From: JAWLAT01 sp041395325
Lineage (GTDB): Bacteria > Pseudomonadota > Gammaproteobacteria > Xanthomonadales > SZUA-5
Reading direction: 5' to 3'
NCBI GenBank assembly: GCA_041395325.1
Contig: JAWLAT010000040.1
Coordinates: 1-39,027, forward strand
Length of the DNA: 39,027 bases
This document shows, in pieces, positions 7,232 to 14,890 of this stretch. Within the stretch, counting starts at the first letter, position 1, and every line of letters starts with the position of its first letter. The translations under genes and the position numbers were made by a program. The notes below the pieces were generated by a model. That model searched no databases, was not told the origin of the DNA, and saw only the letters and a program-made list of their open reading frames with translations.

Positions 7232-8367
7232 CAGCCTGTCCCGGTGCTGTGCACCGCCTCGATCAGCGCCTCGACCGCCTCTTCGGTCAGGGTCAGCGGC
7301 GGCATCAGCCGCAGCACATTGGGATCGGAGGAGGCGCCGACCAGCAGGTGACGCGCGTACAGATGTGCCCGCAGACGCGCCGCTTCGTGCGTGGTTTCCA
7401 GACCCAGCAGCAGGCCAGCGCCTCGGACCCGACTGATCCACGGCCCCGGCAGTTCGCGCATCAGCCGCTGGCCCAGCGACCCGGCCCGCGCCACCAGATC
7501 TTCGTCGGCGATGACCTGCAAGGTGGCCAGCAAGGCCGCGCAGGCCAGTGGCCCGCCACCAAAGGTGCTGCCCAGATCACCCGGCGCCAGGCAGGCGCCA
7601 ATGGCATCGCTGCAGAGCATCGCGCCCATCGGCACGCCGGAGGCAATGCCCTTGGCCAACGTGATGAAGTCCGGTTGCACGCCCAGCCAATTGGCACCAA
7701 AGGGATGACCGAGCCGGCCGACGCCGGTCTGGACCTCGTCAAAGATCAGGAAACTGCCGTGGCCACGACACAGCTGCGACAGCCGCTGCACAAAGCCGGC
7801 CTGCGCGGGGCGGATGCCCGACATGCTCTGGATGGGCTCAAGGATCGCCGCGGCCACTTCGGACCAGGGCACGTTTTCCAGCGCCTCGCTGTCATTCCAG
7901 GGCAGCGCAATCACCTCCGGCAGCAAATCGGCGAAGGGGCCACGAATCGACGGGTCGTCGGTGACCGCCAACGGCAACAGACTGCGGCCATGCCAGCCAC
8001 CCTGGAAGCAGACCAGCTTGCGGCGGCCACTCAGCTTGAGGGCCAGCTTGAGCGCGTTCTCGTTGGCTTCGGCGCCACTGTTGATGAAGAACACGCGGCT
8101 GCAACCGGTGCCGTCGGCGAACGCGGCCAGCGCATCGGCGGCACGGTGGCGGATCGACATCTCGCCGGCGGTGGAATAGAACAACAGCCGACGGGCCTGC
8201 TGCTCGATCGCCGCAACCACCTGCGGGTGACAGTGACCGGTCGAGGCGACGCAGTGACCGCCGTAGTAGTCGTACCATGACTGGCCGGAGGGGTCGTACA
8301 GCCGATCGCCCGACGCGTGGTCGAGTTCAAACGGGAAGGGTTTGTAGCCAGACAGGAGTGCGCTCAC
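7231..8367 (-). CDS. argD: N-acylornithine aminotransferase
   Basis: ArgD is a class III PLP aminotransferase that converts N-acylglutamate semialdehyde to N-acylornithine with glutamate. Visible motifs are SGAEANENALKLA (97-109), FDEVQTGVGRLG (209-220), and TLAKGIASG with the PLP-binding Lys239. The product is 378 residues if translation begins at GTG 8367; the frame has no ATG nearby and the GTG lacks a clear ribosome-binding site, so the start is tentative, though it lies about 25 nt after the predicted transcription start. It is the promoter-proximal gene of the arginine operon and is divergent from argR. EPIQSMSG replaces the more common EPIQGEGG, a small difference in the substrate-binding neighbourhood. 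Confidence 0.92.
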   Translation of the reverse strand: MSALLSGYKPFPFELDHASGDRLYDPSGQSWYDYYGGHCVASTGHCHPQVVAAIEQQARRLLFYSTAGEMSIRHRAADALAAFADGTGCSRVFFINSGAEANENALKLALKLSGRRKLVCFQGGWHGRSLLPLAVTDDPSIRGPFADLLPEVIALPWNDSEALENVPWSEVAAAILEPIQSMSGIRPAQAGFVQRLSQLCRGHGSFLIFDEVQTGVGRLGHPFGANWLGVQPDFITLAKGIASGVPMGAMLCSDAIGACLAPGDLGSTFGGGPLACAALLATLQVIADEDLVARAGSLGQRLMRELPGPWISRVRGAGLLLGLETTHEAARLRAHLYARHLLVGASSDPNVLRLMPPLTLTEEAVEALIEAVHSTGTG

Positions 8368-8383
8368 GACGGGCTTGCATATG

Positions 8384-8401
8384 CATGGATAAAAATGGAT
8401 A
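8384..8401 (-). promoter_or_regulatory. Candidate ARG box in the argD-argR intergenic region
   Basis: The 18-mer CATGGATAAAAATGGATA lies in a sharply AT-rich island. By my alignment it matches 14 of 18 positions of the Bacillus-type ARG box (CATGAATAAAAATKCAAK), and its TGGAT-N4-ATGGA core partly fits the E. coli dyad. It overlaps the proposed argD -10 hexamer, so ArgR binding here would block argD and probably its own gene. A neighbouring perfect palindrome TGCATATGCA is at 8376-8385. Confidence 0.55.
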
Positions 8402-8427
8402 TTATTCTTCCCACGCCGCTCTTGCAA
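8399..8427 (-). promoter_or_regulatory. Predicted argD operon promoter
   Basis: On the minus strand TTGCAA (8427-8422) and TAATAT (8404-8399) are separated by exactly 17 nt, each matching 4 of 6 sigma-70 consensus bases. Transcription would begin near 8392, inside the candidate ARG box, leaving a leader of about 25 nt before GTG 8367. For the divergent argR gene, TATTAT at 8400-8405 on plus is a plausible -10, so the two promoters would overlap. Confidence 0.5.
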
Positions 8428-8446
8428 GCCCTGACGGGAAGCCACC

Positions 8447-8899
8447 ATGCATGCTGAACTGGACGATCGCATCCTGGAACTGGTTGCCGAGGAGGACATC
8501 CCGGACCAGTCGATCCTGGGCCAGCGCCTGGCCGATCAGGGACTGGTGGTCTCGCAGCCCAGCCTCTCCCGACACCTGCGCCGGCTGAACATCGTCAAGC
8601 GCGGTGGCTATTACCGCCAGGAACCGCGCAACTCACCCTTGCAGCCGCGGGTCGTGGTCAAGCCGGCGCCGCCGAATCTGATCGTGCTGCAGACCTCGCC
8701 CGGCTACGCCCAGGCCATCGGCGCGCTGCTGGACGATGATCCCCTGCCCGGCCAGGTCGGCACCGTCGCCGGCGATGACACCGTGCTGATCGTCTGCGGC
8801 GATCTGCAGGCCTACCAGGACGCCGTCAACCAGGCCCGCGACCGCTTCCCCCCGGCGTCCCCCGCGAACCGACGCGGCCGTCGCGGTCGCAGCGGCTGA
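8447..8899 (+). CDS. argR: Arginine repressor
   Basis: ArgR is the hexameric arginine-dependent regulator of arginine genes. The 150-residue protein has the N-terminal winged helix with SQPSLSRHLRRL around residues 36-47, and a C-terminal oligomerisation/arginine-binding domain with GTVAGDDTVLIVC at 105-117; the GDD carries the arginine-contacting Asp pair. The basic tail RRGRRGRSG after about residue 140 is longer than usual. It is divergent from argD with 79 bp between starts, and a candidate ARG box lies in that gap. The next gene, an LpxL-type acyltransferase, begins 10 nt after the stop, so the two are probably co-transcribed. Confidence 0.95.
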   Translation: MHAELDDRILELVAEEDIPDQSILGQRLADQGLVVSQPSLSRHLRRLNIVKRGGYYRQEPRNSPLQPRVVVKPAPPNLIVLQTSPGYAQAIGALLDDDPLPGQVGTVAGDDTVLIVCGDLQAYQDAVNQARDRFPPASPANRRGRRGRSG

Positions 8900-8909
8900 G
8901 CGAAGGCCC

Positions 8910-9833
8910 ATGGGGTACTGGCTGAGCGGTCTGCTGCGCCGCCTGGCGCGCGTACCGCCGCCGTGGCTGCTGGCCTTCGGTCGGTGGCTGGCGATCCCGC
9001 TGGCGGCGCTGGCGCGCGGACGCCGGCGCATCGTCGAAGCCAACCTGGCACTGTGCCTGCCTGAGCTCTCGTCCGCCGAGCGCAGCCGTCTGGCCACCCG
9101 CAATCTGCGCTCAACCGCGCTGAGCCTGTTCGAGAATCTGCTCGCCTGGCACGCCCCGCGTTTGCGTGATCGCCACGGCAGGCCGTTGTTGCGGCTGGAA
9201 GGCGAGCCATTGCTGCACCAGGCACTGCAGGCTGGTCACGGCGCCATTCTGCTGGTGCCCCACTTCACGATGCTGGAACTCATCCCGCGGGCCTTCACCG
9301 ACCCGGATCTGGTGTCGAAGCTACCGGACTGGCAGGCGGTGCAGGTCGCACGACAGCAGAAGAACCAGGCCTTGCAGGCGCTGATCGACAGCGGCCGACG
9401 TCGCTGGGGACCAACCGTGGACAAGAAGGATGCCCGCGGCATGCTGCGAACGCTGCGCGCCGGCCACGTGCTGTTCTACGCACCGGACCAGAATTTCAGC
9501 CAGAGCACGGTCTTCGCGCCGTTCTTTGGCGTGCCAGCGGCCACCACCACGGCCACGTCGCGGCTGGCCCGAGCCACCGGCAGTCCGGTGTTGCCCTGTC
9601 TGGTCCGTCGCGATGGCCCGGGCTGGCTGGTGCAGGTCTTGCCGCCCTTGAGCGACTTCCCTGGCGAGGACGAAATCGAGAACGCCGCGCGCATCAATGC
9701 GCTGATCGAGAACGCAGTGCGGGAAGCACCGGAGCAGTATCTCTGGGCCCATCGCCGCTTTCGTTCGCGCCCCGAGGGACAGGCGCCGCTTTACGACGAC
9801 GCCGTCCTCAAGCCCAAGCACCGTCAACGCTGA
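8910..9833 (+). CDS. LpxL/LpxM-type lipid A acyltransferase
   Basis: Members of this inner-membrane family transfer a fatty acyl chain from acyl-ACP to a lipid A precursor. The 307-residue protein has an N-terminal hydrophobic anchor (about 17-36), the catalytic HX4E motif as HFTMLE (His118, Glu123), APDQNFSQ near 191-198 and a family-like YLWAHRRFR close to the C-terminus. The ATG at 8910 follows argR by only 10 nt, an unusual pairing that suggests co-transcription without an obvious functional tie. It is one of two such enzymes in the window; the other, at 13970-14890, lies next to waaA. Which one is the early and which the late acyltransferase cannot be decided from the sequence. Confidence 0.88.
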   Translation: MGYWLSGLLRRLARVPPPWLLAFGRWLAIPLAALARGRRRIVEANLALCLPELSSAERSRLATRNLRSTALSLFENLLAWHAPRLRDRHGRPLLRLEGEPLLHQALQAGHGAILLVPHFTMLELIPRAFTDPDLVSKLPDWQAVQVARQQKNQALQALIDSGRRRWGPTVDKKDARGMLRTLRAGHVLFYAPDQNFSQSTVFAPFFGVPAATTTATSRLARATGSPVLPCLVRRDGPGWLVQVLPPLSDFPGEDEIENAARINALIENAVREAPEQYLWAHRRFRSRPEGQAPLYDDAVLKPKHRQR

Positions 9834-9885
9834 GGGCTGAGCGCGAGTCGTCGACCGCCAATGGGCCGACGCTCACGACTTCCGG
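9834..9885. terminator. Weak inverted repeats between convergent genes
   Basis: This gap lies between the plus-strand acyltransferase and the minus-strand lipoprotein gene. It has two competing short stems, TGAGCG/CGCTCA (9838-9843 with 9870-9875) and AGTCGT/ACGACT (9846-9851 with 9875-9880). No T-run follows on either strand, so an intrinsic terminator is only possible, not shown. Confidence 0.3.
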
Positions 9886-10674
9886 CTACTGACCGAGCAG
9901 CGAATACACCCGCTTGGCCGCTTCGATGTCGCCATCCATGTCCTCGGCGAGCATCGGCGTGATGGTGATCTGCACATCACCCTCCAACACATTCAGCGTG
10001 CCGCCCATGATCGGCAACCAGTAGGCCGCATCGCCAATACCTTCGATCACCACCCGATCGTTGGTCTTGCGGATCATCGACGAGGCCATGTCACCGGCGC
10101 TGTCACCCACCAGCTTGCGCTGTTCGTCGGTCAGGCGCTTGTTGGCCGCCTCGGTGGCCAGACGGATCCGTTCCTCCAGTTCGGCCTCCGACAGCTTCGG
10201 CGGGACGAAGCGATCGGCCGTGGCTTCAGTCTGCTTGAGGCCGACGCTGACGCTGTACTCGCCCGCCAGCTTGCGCATGTCCAGCTGGATTTTCTCGCCG
10301 GGGGCACGCGAGGCGTTCTGCATCATCGCCTGCAACATGGCCTGCTGCCGCGCATCGGCATCGGGCCGCGGCCAGCTGTAGCTGCAGCTGGTGTCGTGGC
10401 GACTGGGCGAGGGCTGCACGGTGACTTCCGCCGGTGCACCGAAGGCCTGCTGCAACTGAGCCGGGCTGAGGACCTCACAAACATTCTCGCCCAGATAGGC
10501 CTGCAGGCGGCCCGCCTTGGGTGCGGCCGCCGCGCTGTCCGTCGCCGTGGAGGCGGTCGGTGCCGCCGCGCCGGCGGGCGCATCCGCAGCAGGATCGGAA
10601 CCGCCACCACAGGCACCGAGCAAGCACATCGAGGTCATCAGAACGGCGGCACGGCCGCCTTGCAACAGGGACAT
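9886..10674 (-). CDS. Putative lipoprotein of unknown function
   Basis: I do not recognise a named family. The 262-residue product begins with a signal peptide ending in the lipobox LLGAC (Cys about residue 22), followed by GGG and an Ala/Pro/Thr-rich linker to about residue 50. The mature part has two cysteines (ENVCEVLS and DTSCSYSW) about 40 residues apart that could form a disulfide, then a helical Ala/Glu/Arg-rich central section. The arrangement resembles small secreted proteins such as the DUF3558 group, but that is only an impression. ATG 10674 was chosen because GGAG lies about 8 nt upstream and the signal peptide begins there. The next gene downstream converges; the TonB receptor gene lies 127 bp upstream on the same strand. 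Confidence 0.8.
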   Translation of the reverse strand: MSLLQGGRAAVLMTSMCLLGACGGGSDPAADAPAGAAAPTASTATDSAAAAPKAGRLQAYLGENVCEVLSPAQLQQAFGAPAEVTVQPSPSRHDTSCSYSWPRPDADARQQAMLQAMMQNASRAPGEKIQLDMRKLAGEYSVSVGLKQTEATADRFVPPKLSEAELEERIRLATEAANKRLTDEQRKLVGDSAGDMASSMIRKTNDRVVIEGIGDAAYWLPIMGGTLNVLEGDVQITITPMLAEDMDGDIEAAKRVYSLLGQ

Positions 10675-10705
10675 TGGCAACTCCAGTTGATCGAAGGAAT
10701 GCCTG

Positions 10706-10723
10706 GGTCGACCGCGGCCGACC
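10706..10723. terminator. Small hairpin between TonB receptor and lipoprotein genes
   Basis: GGTCG (10706-10710) pairs with CGACC (10719-10723) over an 8-nt GC-rich loop, in the 127-bp gap after the receptor stop. There is no T-run on the minus strand. A CTCGC/GCGAG hairpin lies nearer the stop, around 10772-10784. Either could mark the transcript end; the evidence is weak. Confidence 0.25.
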
Positions 10724-10801
10724 ACAAAGCGGGCCGGAGGATAGCGCACGGCGCGCTCGTCAGTGGGCGCTCGCGGCGCGAGTCAGTTCCTGAGGTTGCG
10801 C

Positions 10802-12868
10802 TCAGAAGTGATAGGTCGCCTGCAACTCCACATGGCGCGCCGGCAGGCGGTAGTACTGGGAATCACCCAGCTCGCTTTCCGAAATCGGCGGACGCTTGTC
10901 AGTCAGATTGCTGCCGACCAGGGCCAGATCCCACTGCTGCGCATGCCAGCTGACCGAGGCGTCGAAGGTGTCGTAGTCGCCTGCCGCGGCCGAGTTGCGC
11001 TTGTTCAGATAGCGCTCGCCGACGTAGTGATAAATCAGGCTGCCGCCCAGTCCGGTGCCATCGCCCAGCACCAGTCCCAGCGCACCGAGGTGATTGGGCA
11101 CCAGCTCCTGCTCGTTGCCGCGCAGTTGCGTGGGCACGCCGTCGAAGTCGCGCAGATAGTCGCCGAACTCGGCCGTGTGATAAGCCCAGGCACCATAGAC
11201 GGCGACGATCGGCGAGACCTGATAGCGCATCTCCGCCTCGACGCCGTCCAGATTCAGTTCGCCGGCATTCTCCAGACCGGGCCGACCATCGACCGTCGCA
11301 CGCGGCACCACCAGATTGCCGAAATCCAGCTGATAAGCGCTCAGATCCAGCGCCAGGCGGCCGTCCAGCCAATGCTGCTTGACGCCGATTTCCCAGGCTT
11401 CGGCCGTTTCCTCGTCGAGGATCTCCGCTTCAGCCTCGGGCCCGAAATCGATGGCGGCGGGTTTGAAGGCATTGCGATAGTCGACGTAGAAGGAGACGAA
11501 ATCAGCGCCGGCCTCGTAGGCGCGCCACGACAAGCCGACATGCCCGGTCAAACGATCGATCGAGCGATCGTCACTGGCGGGCAGATCGACCCCATCGACC
11601 TCCTCTTCGCCCTCACGGTCTTCCGAGGTGTGATTGAGGCGCACGCCGGCGAGCAGATCCAGCCGGTCACTGAGTGCGTAGTCGGCCTGCGCGTACAGAC
11701 CGACGAAGTTGCGCTCATCCTCCAGTTCGGTGAACTCGTCGATGCTGCCCAGGGCCGAACTGGGTCGCGTGCGACCATCCAGTGGAACGAAATAGCTGAA
11801 GTTCTCGCTCTCCTGCTCACCGCGACCACCCAGGTAGTCCAGCCCCACGGTCCAGTGACCGCGCTCACCCAGTGCGTTGCTCAGGTGCGCATCCAGATAG
11901 ACATCGGTGACCGGCCGATCCTGCCGATAGCCGGCCGCATTATTGACGGCCGGGTTGGTGCCCAGACCGGTGAGAAAGCCGCGTGTCAGATCGGCGCTGG
12001 TGTGCGCCAGCGAGCCGGTCAGGGACAACATGCCCACGTCCAGCGCGCGCTCCAGCCCCAGATCCAGTTGCACGCGCGTTTCGTCGATCTGCGCATCGGA
12101 GGGATTGTGATTGGCGTCGAGTGGGATCAGCGGCGTCAGGCGCGAGCCCTGACGCACATGCGGACTGTTCGGATCCTGTCGCACGCTGGCCACGCTCAGA
12201 TCCAGCCGCCCGTCGCCGCCCAGAACCTCGGCTGCACCCCGGTACTGCGCCTGCAGGCGCTGATAGCTGGCGTCGTCCGCAGCCAGTTCGCGCTTTTCGG
12301 CGTTGAAGCTCAGCGTGCTGTGCTCGGACAGATTGATGGCGCCCTGGGCGAAGGCCGATCCGCGGCTGCCGAAGCCGCCACTGACCTGAGCCGGTGCCTG
12401 TCCGGCGGCGTAGTGGATGACATGGATCACGCCCACAAAGCTGGTGGCACCAAAGGTCACCGGCGCGGCACCACGCATCACCTCGATGCGCTCGACATTA
12501 TTCAGATCGACCGTGGTCAGCTGCGGATTGAAGGCGCCACCGTAGGGAATGCCATCGACCACCAGCAGGAAGGCATCGAACTCGCGCAGGCCCATGAAGG
12601 CCGGCACGCTGCCCGCAGGTCCGCCATCGCCACCCGGCGAGATCTCCACGCCAGCCACCAGCGCCAGCGCATCGGCCAGATCACGGGCGCCGCGGGCGCG
12701 CAACTCGGTGGCACTGATCGTCGTGATCGCCGCCGGCACCCGATCGGCGTCTTCCGCCACCCGGGTTGCGGTGACCTGGATCGGTCGCAGGGTCGCATCC
12801 TCGCTGGCAGCCAGCAGAGGAGCGGAAAACAGGCACAACGAGATGGCAACACTGAGAGTGCGTGGCAT
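10802..12868 (-). CDS. TonB-dependent outer-membrane receptor
   Basis: TonB-dependent receptors import scarce ligands across the outer membrane using energy from the TonB-ExbBD complex. The 688-residue protein has a signal peptide (about 1-20, ending near LLAASE), a TonB-box-like IQVTATR (29-35), a plug domain with VDGIPYGG near 110 and ERIEVMRGAAPVTFG near 125-140, then a long beta-barrel ending in the aromatic C-terminus ATYHF required for outer-membrane insertion. Length suits a classical receptor without the N-terminal signalling extension. Its ligand cannot be read from the sequence. No Fur box, cobalamin riboswitch or transport partner is evident beside it, and the neighbours are a lipoprotein and a secreted unknown. 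Confidence 0.92.
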   Translation of the reverse strand: MPRTLSVAISLCLFSAPLLAASEDATLRPIQVTATRVAEDADRVPAAITTISATELRARGARDLADALALVAGVEISPGGDGGPAGSVPAFMGLREFDAFLLVVDGIPYGGAFNPQLTTVDLNNVERIEVMRGAAPVTFGATSFVGVIHVIHYAAGQAPAQVSGGFGSRGSAFAQGAINLSEHSTLSFNAEKRELAADDASYQRLQAQYRGAAEVLGGDGRLDLSVASVRQDPNSPHVRQGSRLTPLIPLDANHNPSDAQIDETRVQLDLGLERALDVGMLSLTGSLAHTSADLTRGFLTGLGTNPAVNNAAGYRQDRPVTDVYLDAHLSNALGERGHWTVGLDYLGGRGEQESENFSYFVPLDGRTRPSSALGSIDEFTELEDERNFVGLYAQADYALSDRLDLLAGVRLNHTSEDREGEEEVDGVDLPASDDRSIDRLTGHVGLSWRAYEAGADFVSFYVDYRNAFKPAAIDFGPEAEAEILDEETAEAWEIGVKQHWLDGRLALDLSAYQLDFGNLVVPRATVDGRPGLENAGELNLDGVEAEMRYQVSPIVAVYGAWAYHTAEFGDYLRDFDGVPTQLRGNEQELVPNHLGALGLVLGDGTGLGGSLIYHYVGERYLNKRNSAAAGDYDTFDASVSWHAQQWDLALVGSNLTDKRPPISESELGDSQYYRLPARHVELQATYHF

Positions 12869-12994
12869 GGGTGCTCAGGCTTCGACGGCAAAGCGCGCAC
12901 GCTAGCAAGCCGTTTCTCGCCGCGGCTCCGCCTGCAGATGGAGCCACGCCGTCTTGAGCGCCGCCATCGGCAGGCCACTTGACGGGAGCATCGA

Positions 12995-13783
12995 TCAGTC
13001 GCAGCCCGGCTCACCTTCGCGACACCAGCCGTTGTCCATGTTGTAGAGGATCTGCATCGAGCTCTCATGACTGAGCCGGGAAATCTGGCTGGCCAAGGCC
13101 AGCTGCGCGGCACAGTCGGTCGATCCGGCCGGCTGTCCGCAGGCATCCAGATAGGGTGCCGCAATCGCGGGTACCGCAGCGTCTCCGATCGCCGCCGACC
13201 ATTGCCTGGAGGCGCACTTCTGCCGGCCACGTTCGCTGCATCCACTCAGGTCGACGGCCACCGGCGACGCCAGCTGAAGTCGGCGCGGATCCTGGCCACC
13301 GAAACTCACCAGCGGCAACATGGGTCCACCCATGGCTACGAAGTCCTGCTCCAGTGCCGAGAAGAACAGGTGGATGGCCGCGCCACTCTGTGTGTCGACG
13401 TAGGTGAAGGTGGCCAGATAGCCCCGCGCGCCGGCCTGATCGAGGCGATGCAGGCGATACAGGGCCGCCGGCTGCTGCCGCTGGTCCACCACGACGGCAC
13501 GAATGCCCTGAGACGACAGATCCAGCTGCTGCAGCACGCTGTCGGCAAAGCTCAACGGCCCTGCCCCGCTGCCCGCGGGCAAGCTCATCGCAATCATTCC
13601 CAGCACCGGCGCATGTTCGGCCGACGATTCGGTGAGAATCAGGCTGTAGTCATCCTGCTGGCGCTGCCAACCCTGCGGCAACTGCATCGGCATACCGGCG
13701 ACGGTCTCGGGACGGAACTGCAAAGGCGCGGCCAGCAGATCCAGTGGGAACAGCAACAGACTCAGCAGCAACGCGATACGCAT
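12995..13783 (-). CDS. Secreted protein of unknown function
   Basis: I do not recognise a family. The 262-residue product starts with a clean signal peptide (MRIALLLSLLLFPLDLLA, about 1-19), so it is probably periplasmic or exported. The first 170 residues alternate short beta-like and hydrophobic stretches. The C-terminal 90 residues hold seven cysteines (SGCSER, KCASRQW, DACGQPAGSTDCAAQ, GWCREGEPGCD), suggesting a disulfide-stabilised end. ATG 13783 is followed directly by the signal peptide. It lies upstream of the TonB receptor gene on the same strand with 126 bp between; co-transcription is possible but unproven. The repeat element at 13861-13968 lies in its upstream region. Confidence 0.78.
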   Translation of the reverse strand: MRIALLLSLLLFPLDLLAAPLQFRPETVAGMPMQLPQGWQRQQDDYSLILTESSAEHAPVLGMIAMSLPAGSGAGPLSFADSVLQQLDLSSQGIRAVVVDQRQQPAALYRLHRLDQAGARGYLATFTYVDTQSGAAIHLFFSALEQDFVAMGGPMLPLVSFGGQDPRRLQLASPVAVDLSGCSERGRQKCASRQWSAAIGDAAVPAIAAPYLDACGQPAGSTDCAAQLALASQISRLSHESSMQILYNMDNGWCREGEPGCD

Positions 13784-13860
13784 GGATGGGCCCTGGCTTC
13801 AAAGACGGCTTCGAGTTGCGAGATTCATGCCAGTGTCTTCGCTGCGACGATGAGCGCCCC

Positions 13861-13968
13861 CAGCGCTTGGCGCTGCGCGGCTTCGAGCGGGCCCGATACG
13901 CGATGGCGGTTCGCGATCACGATCCTTCGTGTCCGTCGGCCGCATCACGCGTTCGCGAGCCCGAACGC
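13861..13968. repeat. Middle copy of the two-hairpin intergenic element
   Basis: CAGCGC-TTG-GCGCTG (13861-13875) is followed 73 bp later by GCGTTCG-CGAGCC-CGAACGC (13949-13968). Between them lies GCGATGGCGGTTCGCGATC (from about 13900), a diverged version of the GCGATGGCG...GGTTCGATC run seen at 206-228. The second hairpin begins just after the acyltransferase stop codon and may also act at that mRNA's 3' end. Confidence 0.65.
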
Positions 13969-13969
13969 C

Positions 13970-14890
13970 TCAGTAGATCGGCGGCTCTCCCGGCGGCCGA
14001 CGCTTGAAGCGGGCATGCACCCACAGGTACTGCGCCGGGGCCTCCCGCACCATCGCTTCCAGCAGCGCGTTGACCCGGGTGGTGTCGACCGCGGGATCAT
14101 CCGTCGGGAAATCGGCCAATGGCGGCGCCAGTCGAATGTGATAGCCACCTTCGGGCAGACGCTGATGAAAGAAGCCGACGACGACGGCGCCACTGAGTCG
14201 GGCCAGTTGGTGCGTGGCGGTCAGCGTGGCGGCGGGCACACCGAAAAACGGCACGAAAACATGCTCGCCGCGCCGGTAGTCCTGGTCCGGGGCGTACCAC
14301 AAGGTGCCACCGGCCTTCAGATGGCGCAGCGTGGGGCGCAGTTCGTCGCGCCGGAACATCGCGCTGGCGTAGTGCAGCCGAGCCTGCAGGATGGCCTGCT
14401 CGAAAACCGGGTCCTTGTGTTCGCGGTACATGCCGGCCAGCGGAATCTGCTGCGCCAGCAGACGGCCCGCCAGTTCCAGATGGCTGAAGTGCCCCCCGAC
14501 GAACAGAATCCCGCGGCCGCTGGCCAGCAACGACTTGACCTCGTCGAGGCCTTCAAAGCTCACTGGCACCGCGGCGACGGCGCGATCGCTGCCGAACCAG
14601 GCCAGCGCGAACTCCAGCAGCATCAGGCCCATGTCGTGGCCTTGCGCGCGGAGCAGTCGCTGCTGCGCGGCCGCACCCAGTTCGGGCAGGCACAAGGCGA
14701 TGTTGCGGGCCGCAATGCGTCGACGGCGGCCGGCCAGCGGCCACAGCAATCGTCCGATCCACGGCCCCATCCTGAGTAGCCACGGGTACGGCAGCCGGGC
14801 CAGCAGGTGCAGCAGGCCCAGACCCACCCAGGCCGGCCATGAGGCCGGATGCCAGCGCGCTCGCCGAGCCGTCCTGACGCGACGCTTCAC
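13970..14890 (-). CDS. LpxL/LpxM-type lipid A acyltransferase, waaA-linked
   Basis: This is the second lipid A acyltransferase of the window, adding a secondary acyl chain to Kdo-lipid A precursors at the inner membrane. The 306-residue protein has a hydrophobic N-terminal segment (about 20-42), the HX4E motif HFSHLE (His134, Glu139), APDQDYRRGE around 200 and YLWVHARFKRRP near the C-terminus. The start is GTG 14890, overlapping the waaA stop by 4 nt (GTGA), so translation is probably coupled. Pairing with waaA makes sense because LpxL enzymes normally act on the Kdo-bearing product. It shares the overall plan of the argR-linked copy but the two differ clearly, so they are not a recent duplication. 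Confidence 0.9.
   Translation of the reverse strand: MKRRVRTARRARWHPASWPAWVGLGLLHLLARLPYPWLLRMGPWIGRLLWPLAGRRRRIAARNIALCLPELGAAAQQRLLRAQGHDMGLMLLEFALAWFGSDRAVAAVPVSFEGLDEVKSLLASGRGILFVGGHFSHLELAGRLLAQQIPLAGMYREHKDPVFEQAILQARLHYASAMFRRDELRPTLRHLKAGGTLWYAPDQDYRRGEHVFVPFFGVPAATLTATHQLARLSGAVVVGFFHQRLPEGGYHIRLAPPLADFPTDDPAVDTTRVNALLEAMVREAPAQYLWVHARFKRRPPGEPPIY

Noticed and set aside
10763..12982. Plus-strand open frame of about 740 codons
   Set aside because: It mirrors the TonB-dependent receptor and has low-complexity composition.
12869..12994. Cobalamin riboswitch or Fur box before the TonB receptor
   Set aside because: The 126-bp gap shows neither a B12-box-like core nor an AT-rich Fur-type dyad.
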